Shown in pieces: positions 17,774-26,302 of a stretch of DNA of 64,000 nt (position 1 is its first letter; each line of letters starts with the position of its first letter). The stretch is from positions 4,275,001 to 4,339,000 of the forward strand of contig NZ_CP051428.1 in assembly GCF_012676905.1 (NCBI RefSeq). Direction: 5' to 3'. The translations under genes were made by a program, and so were the position numbers. The notes beneath the pieces were generated by a model, which worked only from the letters and a program-made list of their open reading frames with translations, was not told the DNA's origin and ran no database searches. This DNA comes from Paenibacillus albicereus. Its GTDB lineage: Bacteria > Bacillota > Bacilli > Paenibacillales > Paenibacillaceae.

Positions 17774-18073
17774 ATGCAGCCTCCCCCTGTCGCCCTCGGC
17801 CGACTGGCCGCCCGCTGCTCCGCGATCGGAGCCGCCATGCTGTGCGCCGGAGCCTTGCTTTGGCTGCCGATTTCCCACCTGCACGATCCGCAATGCCCGT
17901 TGTTCTGGCTGGTCGGCACATGGAGATTCGTGCTTCCCTTGTCAGGAGGAACGCTGCTCGCGCTGGGCCGTTCGATCGCCGTCATCTCCAACGTCGTTTT
18001 GGACGAATGGGATTCCTTGCACGAGGAGCTGAACCGGGTCGAGCAGGAGCTGAACCGGCTAGGCATTCGCTGA
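17774..18073 (+). CDS. Small two-span membrane protein
   Basis: A 99-residue protein not recognised. Two hydrophobic segments (about 16-35 and 45-70) are followed by an amphipathic, acidic C-terminal helix (DEWDSLHEELNRVEQELNRL) that could form a coiled coil. The ATG is preceded by GGAGAGGAG at 7-nt spacing, which strongly supports expression. It stands alone, divergent from the ANT(6)-like gene and convergent with the monophosphatase. Confidence 0.7.
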   Translation: MQPPPVALGRLAARCSAIGAAMLCAGALLWLPISHLHDPQCPLFWLVGTWRFVLPLSGGTLLALGRSIAVISNVVLDEWDSLHEELNRVEQELNRLGIR

Positions 18074-18082
18074 AGCCGGCCG

Positions 18083-18892
18083 CTAGAGTCCAAGCCCGCC
18101 GCGCACGATGCCGATCAGCTCCGGCAGATGCTCGGGATGTGCGGCGATCAGGTACGGCTCGGCACTCATCCCTTGGAAAGGCCCGCCGTTGAAATCGACG
18201 ACCGCCGCTCCCGCCTCGCGGGCGAGCAGCAGCCCGGCGTACAGATCGTCTCCCTCCGAATTGTACAGCACCATCGCGTCCAAGTCGCCGCGCGCGAGCA
18301 TGCACCACTGCACCGCCGGCGCCCACAGGCGGAGGACCCGCTTGAAGCTGCCCTCCAGCCGGGCCTTGAGCGCGAGCACGCGCTCGTCCTTGCCGACGGC
18401 ATGCCCCTGAATCCAGCCGACGGTCATGCGCGGCACGGACGGGCAGCGGCCGATCGAGATCGGAGAACCGTCGACGAAGGCTCCTTTCCCCTTTTGGGCC
18501 ACGTACAGCCGATCCAGATGAGAGTCGCAGATGACGCCGAGCAGCGGCTCTCGCCGATAAAGCAGCGTGATCGACACGCCGTACACCGGCAAGCCGATCG
18601 CGTAGTTGTTCGTCCCGTCGAGCGGATCGACGAGCCACAGCCAGTCGCCCGGCGCTCCGTGCCAGCCCGTCTCCTCGCTGCGGATCTCATGGTCGGGGAA
18701 TGCCGCGCGGATATGGCCCAGGATGATCTCCTCGGCGAGCGTATCGGCGACGGTGACGAGATCGCCGCTGTCTCCCTTGTCCTGCACCTGCTTGTCCCGC
18801 GTGAAATACTCCCGCGCCAGCGCCGCCGCCTCGCGGGCGGCGAGCTCGGCCACCTCCCGGGCCTGGGCCAGCACCGCCTGACGGTCGGTCAT
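18083..18892 (-). CDS. Inositol monophosphatase family protein
   Basis: A 269-residue Mg-dependent phosphatase of the IMPase/CysQ fold. The metal site is visible as SEETGW (E73/E74) and DPLDGTNN (89-96), with a distal acidic motif at EGDDLYAGLLLAREAGA. Family members hydrolyse inositol phosphates, PAP or related sugar phosphates; the substrate here is open. ATG 18892 is preceded by GGAGAG and overlaps the stop of the upstream APH-like gene by 4 bp, so the two are co-translated. Confidence 0.88.
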   Translation of the reverse strand: MTDRQAVLAQAREVAELAAREAAALAREYFTRDKQVQDKGDSGDLVTVADTLAEEIILGHIRAAFPDHEIRSEETGWHGAPGDWLWLVDPLDGTNNYAIGLPVYGVSITLLYRREPLLGVICDSHLDRLYVAQKGKGAFVDGSPISIGRCPSVPRMTVGWIQGHAVGKDERVLALKARLEGSFKRVLRLWAPAVQWCMLARGDLDAMVLYNSEGDDLYAGLLLAREAGAAVVDFNGGPFQGMSAEPYLIAAHPEHLPELIGIVRGGLGL

Positions 18893-19902
18893 GGCGTCTC
18901 TCCTCTCGCTGCCGCCAGCCAGCCGGCCAGGTCCGCCTGCCAGTCGGCCGCCCAATCCCGGAACGTCCGCTCCTCGGGCCAATCGGCTGCTCCCATCGCC
19001 TTGAGGCAGCCCCAATCGAGCACGTTCTGATGCAGCAGATGGACGGCGAGGCGGGCTTCCCAACCGCGATCGGCCTCCATGCCCTCCGTGCAGGCGCGGA
19101 GGAACCGCGCCGCCCGATCATGCCGGCCGCGGCTGCGGTAATAGACGAGCAGCTTGGGCAGATCGGCCAGCGGATCGCCGAAGTAGCCGTTCGTCAGGTC
19201 GAACAGCCCGCTCAGGCGCATCCCGCCCGGCTCGTCCTCCAGCAGGAAGTTGCCCGGCTTGAAGTCGCCCATGCACATGGAGGCGCGCTGCAGCTTGGCG
19301 AAGCCGAGCTCCGCCTGACGCAGCACGCCCTCCGCCCACGCCTCGTCCTCCGCTCCGATGTCGGAGAAGCGCGCGGCGTCCTTGAGCCAGTAAAGCACCC
19401 GATGGGAGAGCCAGCTGAAATAGCCGCCCTCGAACGGAACGATCCGGCCGTTCCGCGGATCGTACTCGCCGAATGCCGGCTCCGTCCAGGCATGGATCTG
19501 GCGCAGCGCCTCGGCGGCCGCCTGCGCTCCAGCCTCGCCGCCGTCATCCGGCAGGTCGCCGAGATGCCGTCCCGGCAGGCAAGGCATGATCGCGTAGCTC
19601 CAGCCGAACAGATCCGTCCGCTCGTCCATGACATAGGGAACCGGAAGGGGCAGCTTCGTCCGGGTGGCGAGCTGCTCGGAGAACCAGCGCTCCTCTTCCA
19701 GCTGCCCCGGGTAGAGCGGGTTTCCTTTGAAAATGTATGCGCCTGTGTCCGTCTCGATCCGCAGCGTCTGGTTCATCGCGCCTTGGCCGGTCCGGCTCCA
19801 GGCAAGCAGCCGGCCGAGTCCGTGCCGATCCAGCATGCGCTGCAGCTGCTCGCCGTTCGTCTCGCCTAAGCGAGGTGAGGAAAAAAAAATGGCTGTCGTC
19901 AT
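18889..19902 (-). CDS. Aminoglycoside phosphotransferase-family kinase
   Basis: A 337-residue protein with the APH/choline-kinase fold: a nucleotide loop with TGQGAMNQTLRIETD, an FKGNP strand with the ATP lysine, the catalytic loop MGDFKPGNFLLE and a metal-binding FDLTN in place of the usual IDF/IDW. The first histidine of the common HGD triad is Met here, while the catalytic Asp and Asn remain. Many such proteins phosphorylate small metabolites rather than antibiotics. It is coupled to the inositol monophosphatase, suggesting a kinase/phosphatase pair acting on a related compound. A good promoter lies upstream. Confidence 0.8.
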   Translation of the reverse strand: MTTAIFFSSPRLGETNGEQLQRMLDRHGLGRLLAWSRTGQGAMNQTLRIETDTGAYIFKGNPLYPGQLEEERWFSEQLATRTKLPLPVPYVMDERTDLFGWSYAIMPCLPGRHLGDLPDDGGEAGAQAAAEALRQIHAWTEPAFGEYDPRNGRIVPFEGGYFSWLSHRVLYWLKDAARFSDIGAEDEAWAEGVLRQAELGFAKLQRASMCMGDFKPGNFLLEDEPGGMRLSGLFDLTNGYFGDPLADLPKLLVYYRSRGRHDRAARFLRACTEGMEADRGWEARLAVHLLHQNVLDWGCLKAMGAADWPEERTFRDWAADWQADLAGWLAAARGETP

Positions 19903-19943
19903 CGTCGTTCCTCCGGTTCGAACGCATGTTCTATTCTCCGTCT

Positions 19944-19972
19944 ATCATAAAGCATTGGAATCATTTGGACAA
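19944..19972 (-). promoter_or_regulatory. SigA-type promoter for the APH-monophosphatase operon
   Basis: On the minus strand, TTGTCC (19967-19972) and TATGAT (19944-19949) are separated by 17 bp, about 40 bp upstream of the kinase start. Confidence 0.65.
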
Positions 19973-20086
19973 GCATTCGGCGGAAAGCTCACAGGGCCGG
20001 TTGGCCGCGGCAAGGACGATCGACTCCTTGAGCGCTTCCCCTGGACGAGACGAGCAAAGGCGCTTCGGATCTCCGGACAACGCCAG

Positions 20087-20121
20087 CCGGCCCGATCTGC
20101 ATGGGATGCGGATCGGGCCGG
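20087..20121. other. GC-rich hairpin after ykfC
   Basis: An 11-bp perfect stem (CCGGCCCGATC with GATCGGGCCGG) closes a 13-nt loop between the end of ykfC and the kinase promoter. Neither side has a T-tract, so termination is possible but unproven. Confidence 0.5.
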
Positions 20122-20159
20122 TACCGCCGCCATGCGTGGAGGCCATAGGCAAAAGCGCC

Positions 20160-21275
20160 CTAGCTCCAGTACCGGCGGCTGGCGCAATGCTCGCGGTACA
20201 GCTCATAGCTCTCGTCGAACTTGACGAGCTCGACGCAGCGGCCTGTCCGGGGCGAGTGGATCATCCGTCCGCCGCCCGCGTAGATGCCGACGTGGTGGAC
20301 CCGGCCCAGGCCCTCCTCATAGGCGAAAAACAGCAAGTCGCCCGGCGTGAGCTCCTCCCTGTCCACCGGCAGGCCGTTCCGCGCCTGATCCGAAGCATCG
20401 CGGGGGATGGCGAAGCCGGCCGCGCGGTGCATCGCATAGGCGAGCCCGGAGCAGTCGTAGCCGAAGGAGGAGATGCCGCCCCATAGATAAGGAAGGCCGA
20501 GGTAGCGCTTGGCCTGCTCGACGATGATCCGGCCGGCATGCCGGCCTTCTCCGGATCCTGCCGCCCCTTTTTCCGGCCCGATCAGCCGGATGTCGCTCCG
20601 TCGCAGCAGCCCGCCTCCCCCGTGGGGCAGGGAGACCTCGACCCACTCACCCCGCTCGGCGACGGCAGGCAGCTCGGTGAGAAAGCTGAGCTCGATCCAT
20701 GGCTGCGGCTCGCAGGCGGCGCCAGGCTCGGCGGCCTCTGCCGCTATGTCGCTTGTTTCGCAACTGAAGGCTGCCGCTGGCGCGGCGGCCTCTGCCGCTG
20801 CCGGGCCTGACCCGCCGGTCCAGGCAGGCGCGGACGCGGCCTGATCCGCCGCGCTCCCGACGGGGATGCCTCCGCGATGAAGCCACGCGCTCTCGGCCGT
20901 GACGACCGCGCGCAGAGCCGCATCGCCGCGCTCCGGAACGCTCACCGTGCCGTCAAACACGAGCTGCACGAGCGGCATCCAGCCCGGATAGCCGCCCGCC
21001 TCCTTGGCCGTCGTCTGGGCGGGCGCATGGATGCGCGCCCAGCCGTCCTTTTCCTCCGCGACGAGCACCCGCTCGCCCAGCAGCAGCTGCGTCTGCAGCC
21101 GGTTGCCCTCGCACAGGTCAAGCCGCTGCTCGAAGCCCATGCTGCCGAGCCAGCCCCTCACGTCCGCCGGGGACGCCAGCGCCGGCGCGTCCTGCTCCCG
21201 CGCATGCGCCGGGCTCGTCCATACGCCGGCCACGCTGACCGCCACGCGCGCTTCCTTTCCGCTCGCCTGCTTCAT
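20160..21275 (-). CDS. ykfC: Gamma-D-glutamyl-L-amino-acid endopeptidase, YkfC-like
   Basis: A 371-residue NlpC/P60 enzyme with SH3-like domains ahead of the catalytic domain (about 248-371). The catalytic Cys275 lies in YDCSGLAY, His328 in VHHVGIYAGG and the third polar residue near H340. YkfC removes L-Ala-gamma-D-Glu from imported murein tripeptides. No signal peptide is present, as expected for a cytoplasmic recycling enzyme. An Ala-rich insert (about 144-185) interrupts the second SH3 domain. ATG 21275 follows AGGAGG by 9 nt. In Bacillus the gene directly follows ykfB; here about 1.2 kb with another cassette intervenes, so it needs its own promoter, which I could not place. Confidence 0.88.
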   Translation of the reverse strand: MKQASGKEARVAVSVAGVWTSPAHAREQDAPALASPADVRGWLGSMGFEQRLDLCEGNRLQTQLLLGERVLVAEEKDGWARIHAPAQTTAKEAGGYPGWMPLVQLVFDGTVSVPERGDAALRAVVTAESAWLHRGGIPVGSAADQAASAPAWTGGSGPAAAEAAAPAAAFSCETSDIAAEAAEPGAACEPQPWIELSFLTELPAVAERGEWVEVSLPHGGGGLLRRSDIRLIGPEKGAAGSGEGRHAGRIIVEQAKRYLGLPYLWGGISSFGYDCSGLAYAMHRAAGFAIPRDASDQARNGLPVDREELTPGDLLFFAYEEGLGRVHHVGIYAGGGRMIHSPRTGRCVELVKFDESYELYREHCASRRYWS

Positions 21276-21380
21276 GCCGCCATGCCTCCTTCAACGATTG
21301 AATTCGCCATGCGTTGACTTGCATTCCAGAGTTCTGCTTCTACCTTCTCCACCAACAGTCTCCGATCCTTTGCATCGAAC

Positions 21381-21409
21381 AAAAAACCCGATCATCGTGC
21401 ATGATCGGG
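21381..21409 (-). terminator. Terminator of the AT-rich cassette
   Basis: A 9-bp stem (CCCGATCAT 21387-21395 with ATGATCGGG 21401-21409) is followed on the minus strand by six T. It lies 10 bp after the stop of the 173-codon membrane protein. Confidence 0.88.
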
Positions 21410-21418
21410 AATGACAAT

Positions 21419-21940
21419 TCACGAGCCGACGAAATCGGCTTTTTGGCTCAGCTGCCGCTGAAATGCAGCCAGTTTGTTTACGTTCTCTGGGTGCAGCGTG
21501 CCGTCCTGCTCCATCAGCATGGCATGCTGAAGGGCAATTTCATGAAATAGCGCAGCGGCCTCTTGCATGAACACGGCTTGTTCGGCCGTCAGAGGATTGC
21601 GGTCCAGCTGATGGTGGACCAAATAGTCCAGCATCCTGCCGCCCACATGAAAATCGGTGATTCTGTCATCCGTCATTTCTCTTAAAATGGTGGACTCATT
21701 CTCATATTTAATCAGCATCAAACGCATCGCCTCAAAGGAAACGATGTTTCCCTCTTTCGTCGCCTTGAATAACTCCCTTAATTCGAGAGCAGATCCTCTC
21801 GCCAGTGTGGAATTGACACTAAAAAGGTCTGTTCCAGATTTTCGCTCCCAATCGTTCTTGTCCTTAATTGTCACAACAAGAGCAAAAACTAATCCTATAA
21901 GAACAACAGAGACCACTATTTGAATAATTTTCCTGATCAT
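21419..21940 (-). CDS. Small AT-rich membrane-anchored protein, unknown function
   Basis: A 173-residue protein not recognised. An N-terminal membrane segment (IIQIVVSVVLIGLVFALVV) is followed by a soluble, mostly helical domain rich in Met, Leu and charged residues, with DYLVHHQLDRNPLTAEQ near its middle. ATG 21940 follows GAGG by about 6 nt; an in-frame extension of 29 codons upstream lies in the preceding broken gene and is not needed. Its base composition is much more AT-rich than neighbouring dpp/ykf genes. It forms a two-gene unit with the broken secreted-protein gene at 21960-22336. Confidence 0.7.
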   Translation of the reverse strand: MIRKIIQIVVSVVLIGLVFALVVTIKDKNDWERKSGTDLFSVNSTLARGSALELRELFKATKEGNIVSFEAMRLMLIKYENESTILREMTDDRITDFHVGGRMLDYLVHHQLDRNPLTAEQAVFMQEAAALFHEIALQHAMLMEQDGTLHPENVNKLAAFQRQLSQKADFVGS

Positions 21941-21959
21941 TTTAGTCCTCGTTTCAATT

Positions 21960-22336
21960 TCAGAAATTTTGATTAAAATAAGTCTCCACTTTAGGAGTGA
22001 CAAAAAATACCGGGGAGCTATCGACATAGCACAAGTAAATTACTTTTGCTTTGACAAAAACTTTAGCCGTGGTATCAACATCTTCTGTGACAGGATAGTA
22101 GAAACCGAGACCGCCCTCCGTTAGATCTGCAGCCGCGGTTACACCTTGTGTTTTGGAGGGCAGATCTGCATTTTTATCAATTGGCCCATTAAATCACTAA
22201 CCAAAGCTAATTCCGCTTTGTACGTCTAGCTGTCTGCACGCACGGCCGGAGCAAAGCCTGCGCCGACACTTCCCAAAACCAAGATCGCTGCCAAGAAGAA
22301 GCCAACAGCACGAATCGAGATCATCCTTTTCATCAT
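21960..22336 (-). pseudogene. Broken gene for a small secreted protein (in-frame TAG plus frameshift)
   Basis: From ATG 22336 (AGGAG about 11 nt upstream) the frame encodes a signal peptide: MMKRMISIRAVGFFLAAILV, then a segment ending FAPAVRADS, and stops at TAG 22226-22228 after 36 codons. The frame continues beyond it (TYKAELALVSD), after which a one-base shift near 22195 opens a second frame that reads well (DKNADLPSKTQGVTAAADL, then GGLGFYYPVTEDVDTTAKVF) and ends at TGA 21960-21962. The span is not a multiple of 3. Together the pieces describe a secreted protein of about 125 residues. The 36-codon part alone could still be an exported peptide. It is AT-rich and sits 19 bp before the membrane-protein gene. 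Confidence 0.6.
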
Positions 22337-22380
22337 ATGAAATCAAACTCCTTTTCATCCATTTATACCCGATTTATACA

Positions 22381-22408
22381 CTTATACCTAATTTATCTAT
22401 CAGCACAA
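22381..22408 (-). promoter_or_regulatory. Candidate promoter of the AT-rich cassette
   Basis: On the minus strand TTGTGC (22403-22408) and TATAAG (22381-22386) are 16 bp apart, about 45 bp ahead of the ATG at 22336 and just after the ykfB terminator. Confidence 0.5.
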
Positions 22409-22411
22409 AAT

Positions 22412-22454
22412 GGAAAAAAACCAGAGCCGGATTCACCTTCGAATCCAGCTCTGG
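22412..22454 (-). terminator. Terminator of the dpp-ykf operon after ykfB
   Basis: A 14-bp stem with one mismatch (22421-22434 with 22441-22454) closes a 6-nt loop, with seven T on the minus strand. It separates ykfB from the downstream cassette and therefore from ykfC. Confidence 0.9.
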
Positions 22455-22467
22455 CTTCACCAAAAAC

Positions 22468-23577
22468 CTACGAAACCGCAACGCCCGCTCCCGGACGGAT
22501 GATGCGCACGCCGCGGATGCCGAGGCCCGGCGCGTCGGGGAACGTCATGACGCGGCCGTCGTAGCGGACGCCGCCGTCGACGATGTCGCTGCCGATGAGC
22601 AGCGGCGCGTCGAAGTCGAAGCGCGTGATGTTCTTCTTGCTCGCTGCCAGATGGGCCGCCGCCGTGACGGCGACGCGCGACTCGATCATGCTCCCGACCA
22701 TGCACTCGACGCCGTGCTGCTCCGCGAGCGCGTTGATCTGCTGCGCCTTGTAGATGCCACCCGACTTCATCAGCTTGATGTTGATGAGGTCGGCCGCCCG
22801 CAGCTGCAGCACGCGCAGCGCCTCCGCCGGCGAAAAGACGCTCTCGTCCGCCATGATCGGCGTCTGCACGGCGTCGGTGACGGCCTTGAGCCCCTCGACG
22901 TCATGGGCCCGCACCGGCTGCTCGACGAGCTCGACGTCCAGCCCGAGATCCTCCATCCTCCGGATGGCGCGCACCGCCTCCTTGACGCTCCAGCCCTGGT
23001 TGGCGTCGAGCCGGATGCGCACGTCCGGACCGACGCGCGCCCGGATTCCCTCGATCCGCCGCACGTCGAGATCGGCCTCGTCCTTGCCGACCTTGACCTT
23101 GAGCACGTCGAACCCGCCGCGCACGCTCGCCTCCGCATCGCGCGCCATCTCCTCCGGCTCGCCGACGCTCACCGTGAAGTCGGTCTCCAGCACGTCCTTG
23201 TATCCGCCGAGAAATTGGTACAGCGGCAAGCCGCAATGCTGGGCGACGAGGTCGTAGATGGCCATGTCGAGCGCCGCCTTGGCGCTCGGACTGCCGACCA
23301 TCGCGCCGTGCACCGTCTGCAGCAGCCGCTCGTAGCCGAGCAGGCTCTGCCCGATCAGCGGCGGCGCGAGCGTATGCTCGATGGCCGCCTGGATGCTCTC
23401 CAGGCTGTCGCCGGTAATGACGACAGTGGACGGAGCCTCGCCCCAGCCGATCCGCCCGTCCCGGTCGCGGACGCGCACGATGATCGACTCCGCCTCGCGC
23501 ACGGTGCGCAGCGCGGTCCGAAAAGGCTTCGCCATCGGGGTCGACTGCCGCATCGCCTTGATGCTCTCTATAATCAT
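22468..23577 (-). CDS. ykfB: L-Ala-D/L-Glu epimerase
   Basis: A 369-residue enolase-superfamily enzyme that interconverts L-Ala-D-Glu and L-Ala-L-Glu so that murein dipeptides can be hydrolysed and reused. The numbering matches the characterised B. subtilis enzyme: catalytic K160 and K162 (LKVKVGKD), metal ligands D191 (RLDANQGW), E219 (ELVEQP) and D244 (MADES), and K268 (NIKLMKSGG). ATG 23577 follows GAGGAGG by 9 nt; an upstream TTG overlaps this SD and is unlikely. It lies 19 bp after ykfA. Confidence 0.95.
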   Translation of the reverse strand: MIIESIKAMRQSTPMAKPFRTALRTVREAESIIVRVRDRDGRIGWGEAPSTVVITGDSLESIQAAIEHTLAPPLIGQSLLGYERLLQTVHGAMVGSPSAKAALDMAIYDLVAQHCGLPLYQFLGGYKDVLETDFTVSVGEPEEMARDAEASVRGGFDVLKVKVGKDEADLDVRRIEGIRARVGPDVRIRLDANQGWSVKEAVRAIRRMEDLGLDVELVEQPVRAHDVEGLKAVTDAVQTPIMADESVFSPAEALRVLQLRAADLINIKLMKSGGIYKAQQINALAEQHGVECMVGSMIESRVAVTAAAHLAASKKNITRFDFDAPLLIGSDIVDGGVRYDGRVMTFPDAPGLGIRGVRIIRPGAGVAVS

Positions 23578-23596
23578 GCCGGATGTCCTCCTCAAC

Positions 23597-24595
23597 CTAG
23601 CCTCTCTCGCTGTCCGTCACCGATCCGCTCCCCGTCTCGTCCTCTGCCCAGCCCGGGTCCGTAAAAACCAGCCGGCGCTCCGCCGTGCTCAGCCGCGCCT
23701 CTACGCCGAGCGGCACGACGAGCTGCGGCGAGCCGTGGCCGATGCGGAAGCCGGCCAGCGCCGGCTTGCCCGCCGCGCCGAGATGCTCCTGCAGCACCTC
23801 GTCCAGCGTGAGCGACGCCTTGCGCTTGGCCGGGCCGCAGTTGTGGAAATCGCCGACGATGACGCCTGCGGCGTCGTCCAGCTTGCCCGCCTGCCGCAGC
23901 TGCATGAGCATGCGGTCGACGCGGTACGGCTCCTCGTCGACGTCCTCCAGCAGCAGCAGCCGGCCGCGCGTGTCGAGCTCATAGCGCGTGCCGAGCGTGC
24001 TGACGAGGAGCGACAGGTTGCCGCCGACGACCGGACCGCTCGCCTCTCCCGGCACGATCGGCCGCAGCGGTCCGTGCTCTTCGCCATAGCTCGGCGCATG
24101 AGGCTCCAGCAGCTGCCGATACGCCTCCAGCGTCACCGGATGCGGCCGCGCATGGTCGAAGCCGCCGCTGCCGGCCGGCTGCTCCCGCAGGTCGATCATC
24201 ATCGGCCCGTGAAAGGTGACCAGCCCGGCGAGCCGGCCGATCGCCGCGTGCAGGAACGTGATGTCGCTGTAGCCCCAGAACGCCTTGGCGTTGGCGCGGA
24301 TGACGCCGTAGTCGAGCCGGTCGGCGATGCGCGCCGTGCCGTAGCCGCCGCGGGCGCAGACGATGCCGGCGATCGACGGATCAACGAACATCTCCATCAG
24401 CTCGTCCGCGCGCTCCTCGTCGCGGCCGGCGAGGTAGCCCCGGCGCAGCGATACAGTGCGGCCGAGCCGTACCTGCAGCCCGAGCCGCTCCAGCTGCCGC
24501 GAGGCCGCCTCGATCTGCTCCGGATCGCCGGGACTGGCGAGCGCGGGGATGCCCACCGTGTCGCCGGGCTTCAGCGCCCGGGGACGCAGCATCAT
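23597..24595 (-). CDS. ykfA: LD-carboxypeptidase, peptidase family S66
   Basis: A 332-residue homologue of B. subtilis YkfA, which removes the terminal D-amino acid from L,D-linked murein peptides in the cytoplasm. The nucleophile is S110 in FWGYSDITFLH; the LCAxGGYGT-like stretch appears as VCARGGYGTARI, and EDVDEEPYRVDRML precedes the distal catalytic Glu/His region. ATG 24595 overlaps the dppE stop by 4 bp (ATGA), so translation is coupled to the binding protein. No signal peptide is present. Confidence 0.93.
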   Translation of the reverse strand: MMLRPRALKPGDTVGIPALASPGDPEQIEAASRQLERLGLQVRLGRTVSLRRGYLAGRDEERADELMEMFVDPSIAGIVCARGGYGTARIADRLDYGVIRANAKAFWGYSDITFLHAAIGRLAGLVTFHGPMMIDLREQPAGSGGFDHARPHPVTLEAYRQLLEPHAPSYGEEHGPLRPIVPGEASGPVVGGNLSLLVSTLGTRYELDTRGRLLLLEDVDEEPYRVDRMLMQLRQAGKLDDAAGVIVGDFHNCGPAKRKASLTLDEVLQEHLGAAGKPALAGFRIGHGSPQLVVPLGVEARLSTAERRLVFTDPGWAEDETGSGSVTDSERG

Positions 24596-26214
24596 TTCAG
24601 CTCCGCCCACTTGAAGTCGATGAATCCGAACGCATGGCGCACGACGCCGGACAGCTTGTCGCTCTCGAGGTTGACGCTATTATAGTAGTAGAGCGGCAGG
24701 ATCGGCGCGTCGTCCATGAGGATCTTCTCCGCTTCGTGCATCATCTCGTAGCGCTTCTTCTCGTCGGCCTGCTCGTACGCGCCCTGAATCAGCTCGTCGA
24801 ACTTGGCGTTCTTCCAGCCGGTACGGCTGAACGGATTGTCGGACTGGAAGCCGTCGAGGAAGTTGATCGGGTCGGCAAAGTCCGGCAGGAACGACGAGCG
24901 GGACAGCTGCAGCTGCAGCGCCTTCTGCTCGGAGACCATCACCTTGCTCTCCTTGCTCTCGAGCTTGACGTCGACGCCGAGGTTGTCCTTGAACATCGCC
25001 TGCATCGCCTGAGCGACCTTCTGGTTCACGTCGTTGGTGCTGTACGTCAGCGTGATCGGCGGCAGCGCCGAGTAGCCTGCTTCCTTCATGCCAGCCGCGA
25101 GCAGCTCCTTGGCCTTGGCCGCGTCGAAGCCGATCAGGTCGCCGCCGACATCGCGGAAGTCGCCGCCTGCCGCGTCCTCGAGTCCCGGCGAGACGAAGCC
25201 GACCGCCGGCTGGTGCTTCTGGCGCAGGACGAGATCGACGAGCTGCTGGCGGTCGACCGCGGCGACGAACGCCTGGCGGATGCTCTTGTTGGTGAACGGC
25301 TCCATCGTCGTGTTGAAGCGGTAGAACGCCGTTCCGGCCGATTCCTCGACCTTGACCTTATTGTCCGCGAACAGCTGGTCGGCCATGTCGGCCGGGATGC
25401 TGCCGGTCGTGTCGAGCTCGCCGGTCGAGAACAGCTGATAGGCCGTATTCGTATCGTTGACCATCTTGTATGTGACGCCGCCGAGCTTCACCGTATCGGC
25501 ATCCCAGTAGTCCTTGTTCTTGACCATCTTGAGCTCTTCCTCGTGCTTCCACTCCGTGATCGTGAACGGACCGTTGCTGACGATCGTCGACGCCTCGCCC
25601 GCCCACTGGGCGTTCCCTTCCACCGTCGCCGGATGCACCGGGAAGAACGCCGGGCTGGCCGTCATCTGCACGAGCCATGCCGCCGGATGGCGCAGCGTGA
25701 TCTCGAGCGTCTTGTCGTCCTTCGCCTTGATGCCGACGGCGTCGGCCGAGCCTTTGCCGGAATTGTAGTCCTCCGCGCCGACGATCGGGTAGGCGAGGAA
25801 CGCCGCGTCGGACGCCGTCTCGGGATTCAGCAGCCGCTTCCAGGCGAACTCGAAGTCGGACGCCTTGACGGGATCGCCGTTCGACCATTTCACCCCGTCG
25901 CGCAGCGTGAACGTGTAGATCAGCCCATCGTCCGAAGCTTTCCATTCCGCCGCCATCGCCGGCTCCGGCTTGTCGTCCTTGCCGAGGCGGGTCAGCCCCT
26001 CGAACGCGTTGTTCACGATGTCATAGGAAATCTGGTCGAAGCCGATCGGCGGATCGAGCGATGTCGGCTCCTTGCTGTTGTTGTAGCGGAGAATCTTGCC
26101 GGACGCCTCCCCGTCGCCGCCCTCCCCGTTGGATGTGTCATTGCCGCAAGCCGCCAGCACGCCTCCCGCCAGCAGCACGCTCATCAGCAGCATCGAAAGC
26201 TTCTTCATCCCCAT
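24592..26214 (-). CDS. dppE: Oligo/dipeptide ABC transporter substrate-binding lipoprotein
   Basis: A 540-residue family-5 solute-binding protein. The N-terminus MGMKKLSMLLMSVLLAGG ends in lipobox LAAC with C23 as the lipidated residue, followed by an acidic Gly/Ser linker. The mature body has the family hallmarks FEGLTRLGKDDKPEPAMAAEW and YTFTLRDGVKWSNGDPVKASDF. By operon position it should deliver murein tripeptides and other peptides to DppBC. ATG 26214 follows GGGGAGAG by 7 nt; a longer open frame upstream runs over the 3' end of dppD and is a shadow. Confidence 0.92.
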   Translation of the reverse strand: MGMKKLSMLLMSVLLAGGVLAACGNDTSNGEGGDGEASGKILRYNNSKEPTSLDPPIGFDQISYDIVNNAFEGLTRLGKDDKPEPAMAAEWKASDDGLIYTFTLRDGVKWSNGDPVKASDFEFAWKRLLNPETASDAAFLAYPIVGAEDYNSGKGSADAVGIKAKDDKTLEITLRHPAAWLVQMTASPAFFPVHPATVEGNAQWAGEASTIVSNGPFTITEWKHEEELKMVKNKDYWDADTVKLGGVTYKMVNDTNTAYQLFSTGELDTTGSIPADMADQLFADNKVKVEESAGTAFYRFNTTMEPFTNKSIRQAFVAAVDRQQLVDLVLRQKHQPAVGFVSPGLEDAAGGDFRDVGGDLIGFDAAKAKELLAAGMKEAGYSALPPITLTYSTNDVNQKVAQAMQAMFKDNLGVDVKLESKESKVMVSEQKALQLQLSRSSFLPDFADPINFLDGFQSDNPFSRTGWKNAKFDELIQGAYEQADEKKRYEMMHEAEKILMDDAPILPLYYYNSVNLESDKLSGVVRHAFGFIDFKWAELK

Positions 26215-26268
26215 TTGTCCGCTCTCCCCTTCGCTTCGTTTTCGGTAGCTTCTATGTGGAAACGGCTC

Positions 26269-26288
26269 TCCGCCCGCAAAGGGGCGGA
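26269..26288. other. Intercistronic hairpin between dppD and dppE
   Basis: A 7-bp GC stem (TCCGCCC with GGGCGGA) lies in the 88-bp gap. It could protect the 3' end of the upstream message or raise expression of the binding protein relative to the ATPase; no T-tract follows. Confidence 0.4.
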
Positions 26289-26302
26289 CAGCGCCGGGCC
26301 CT

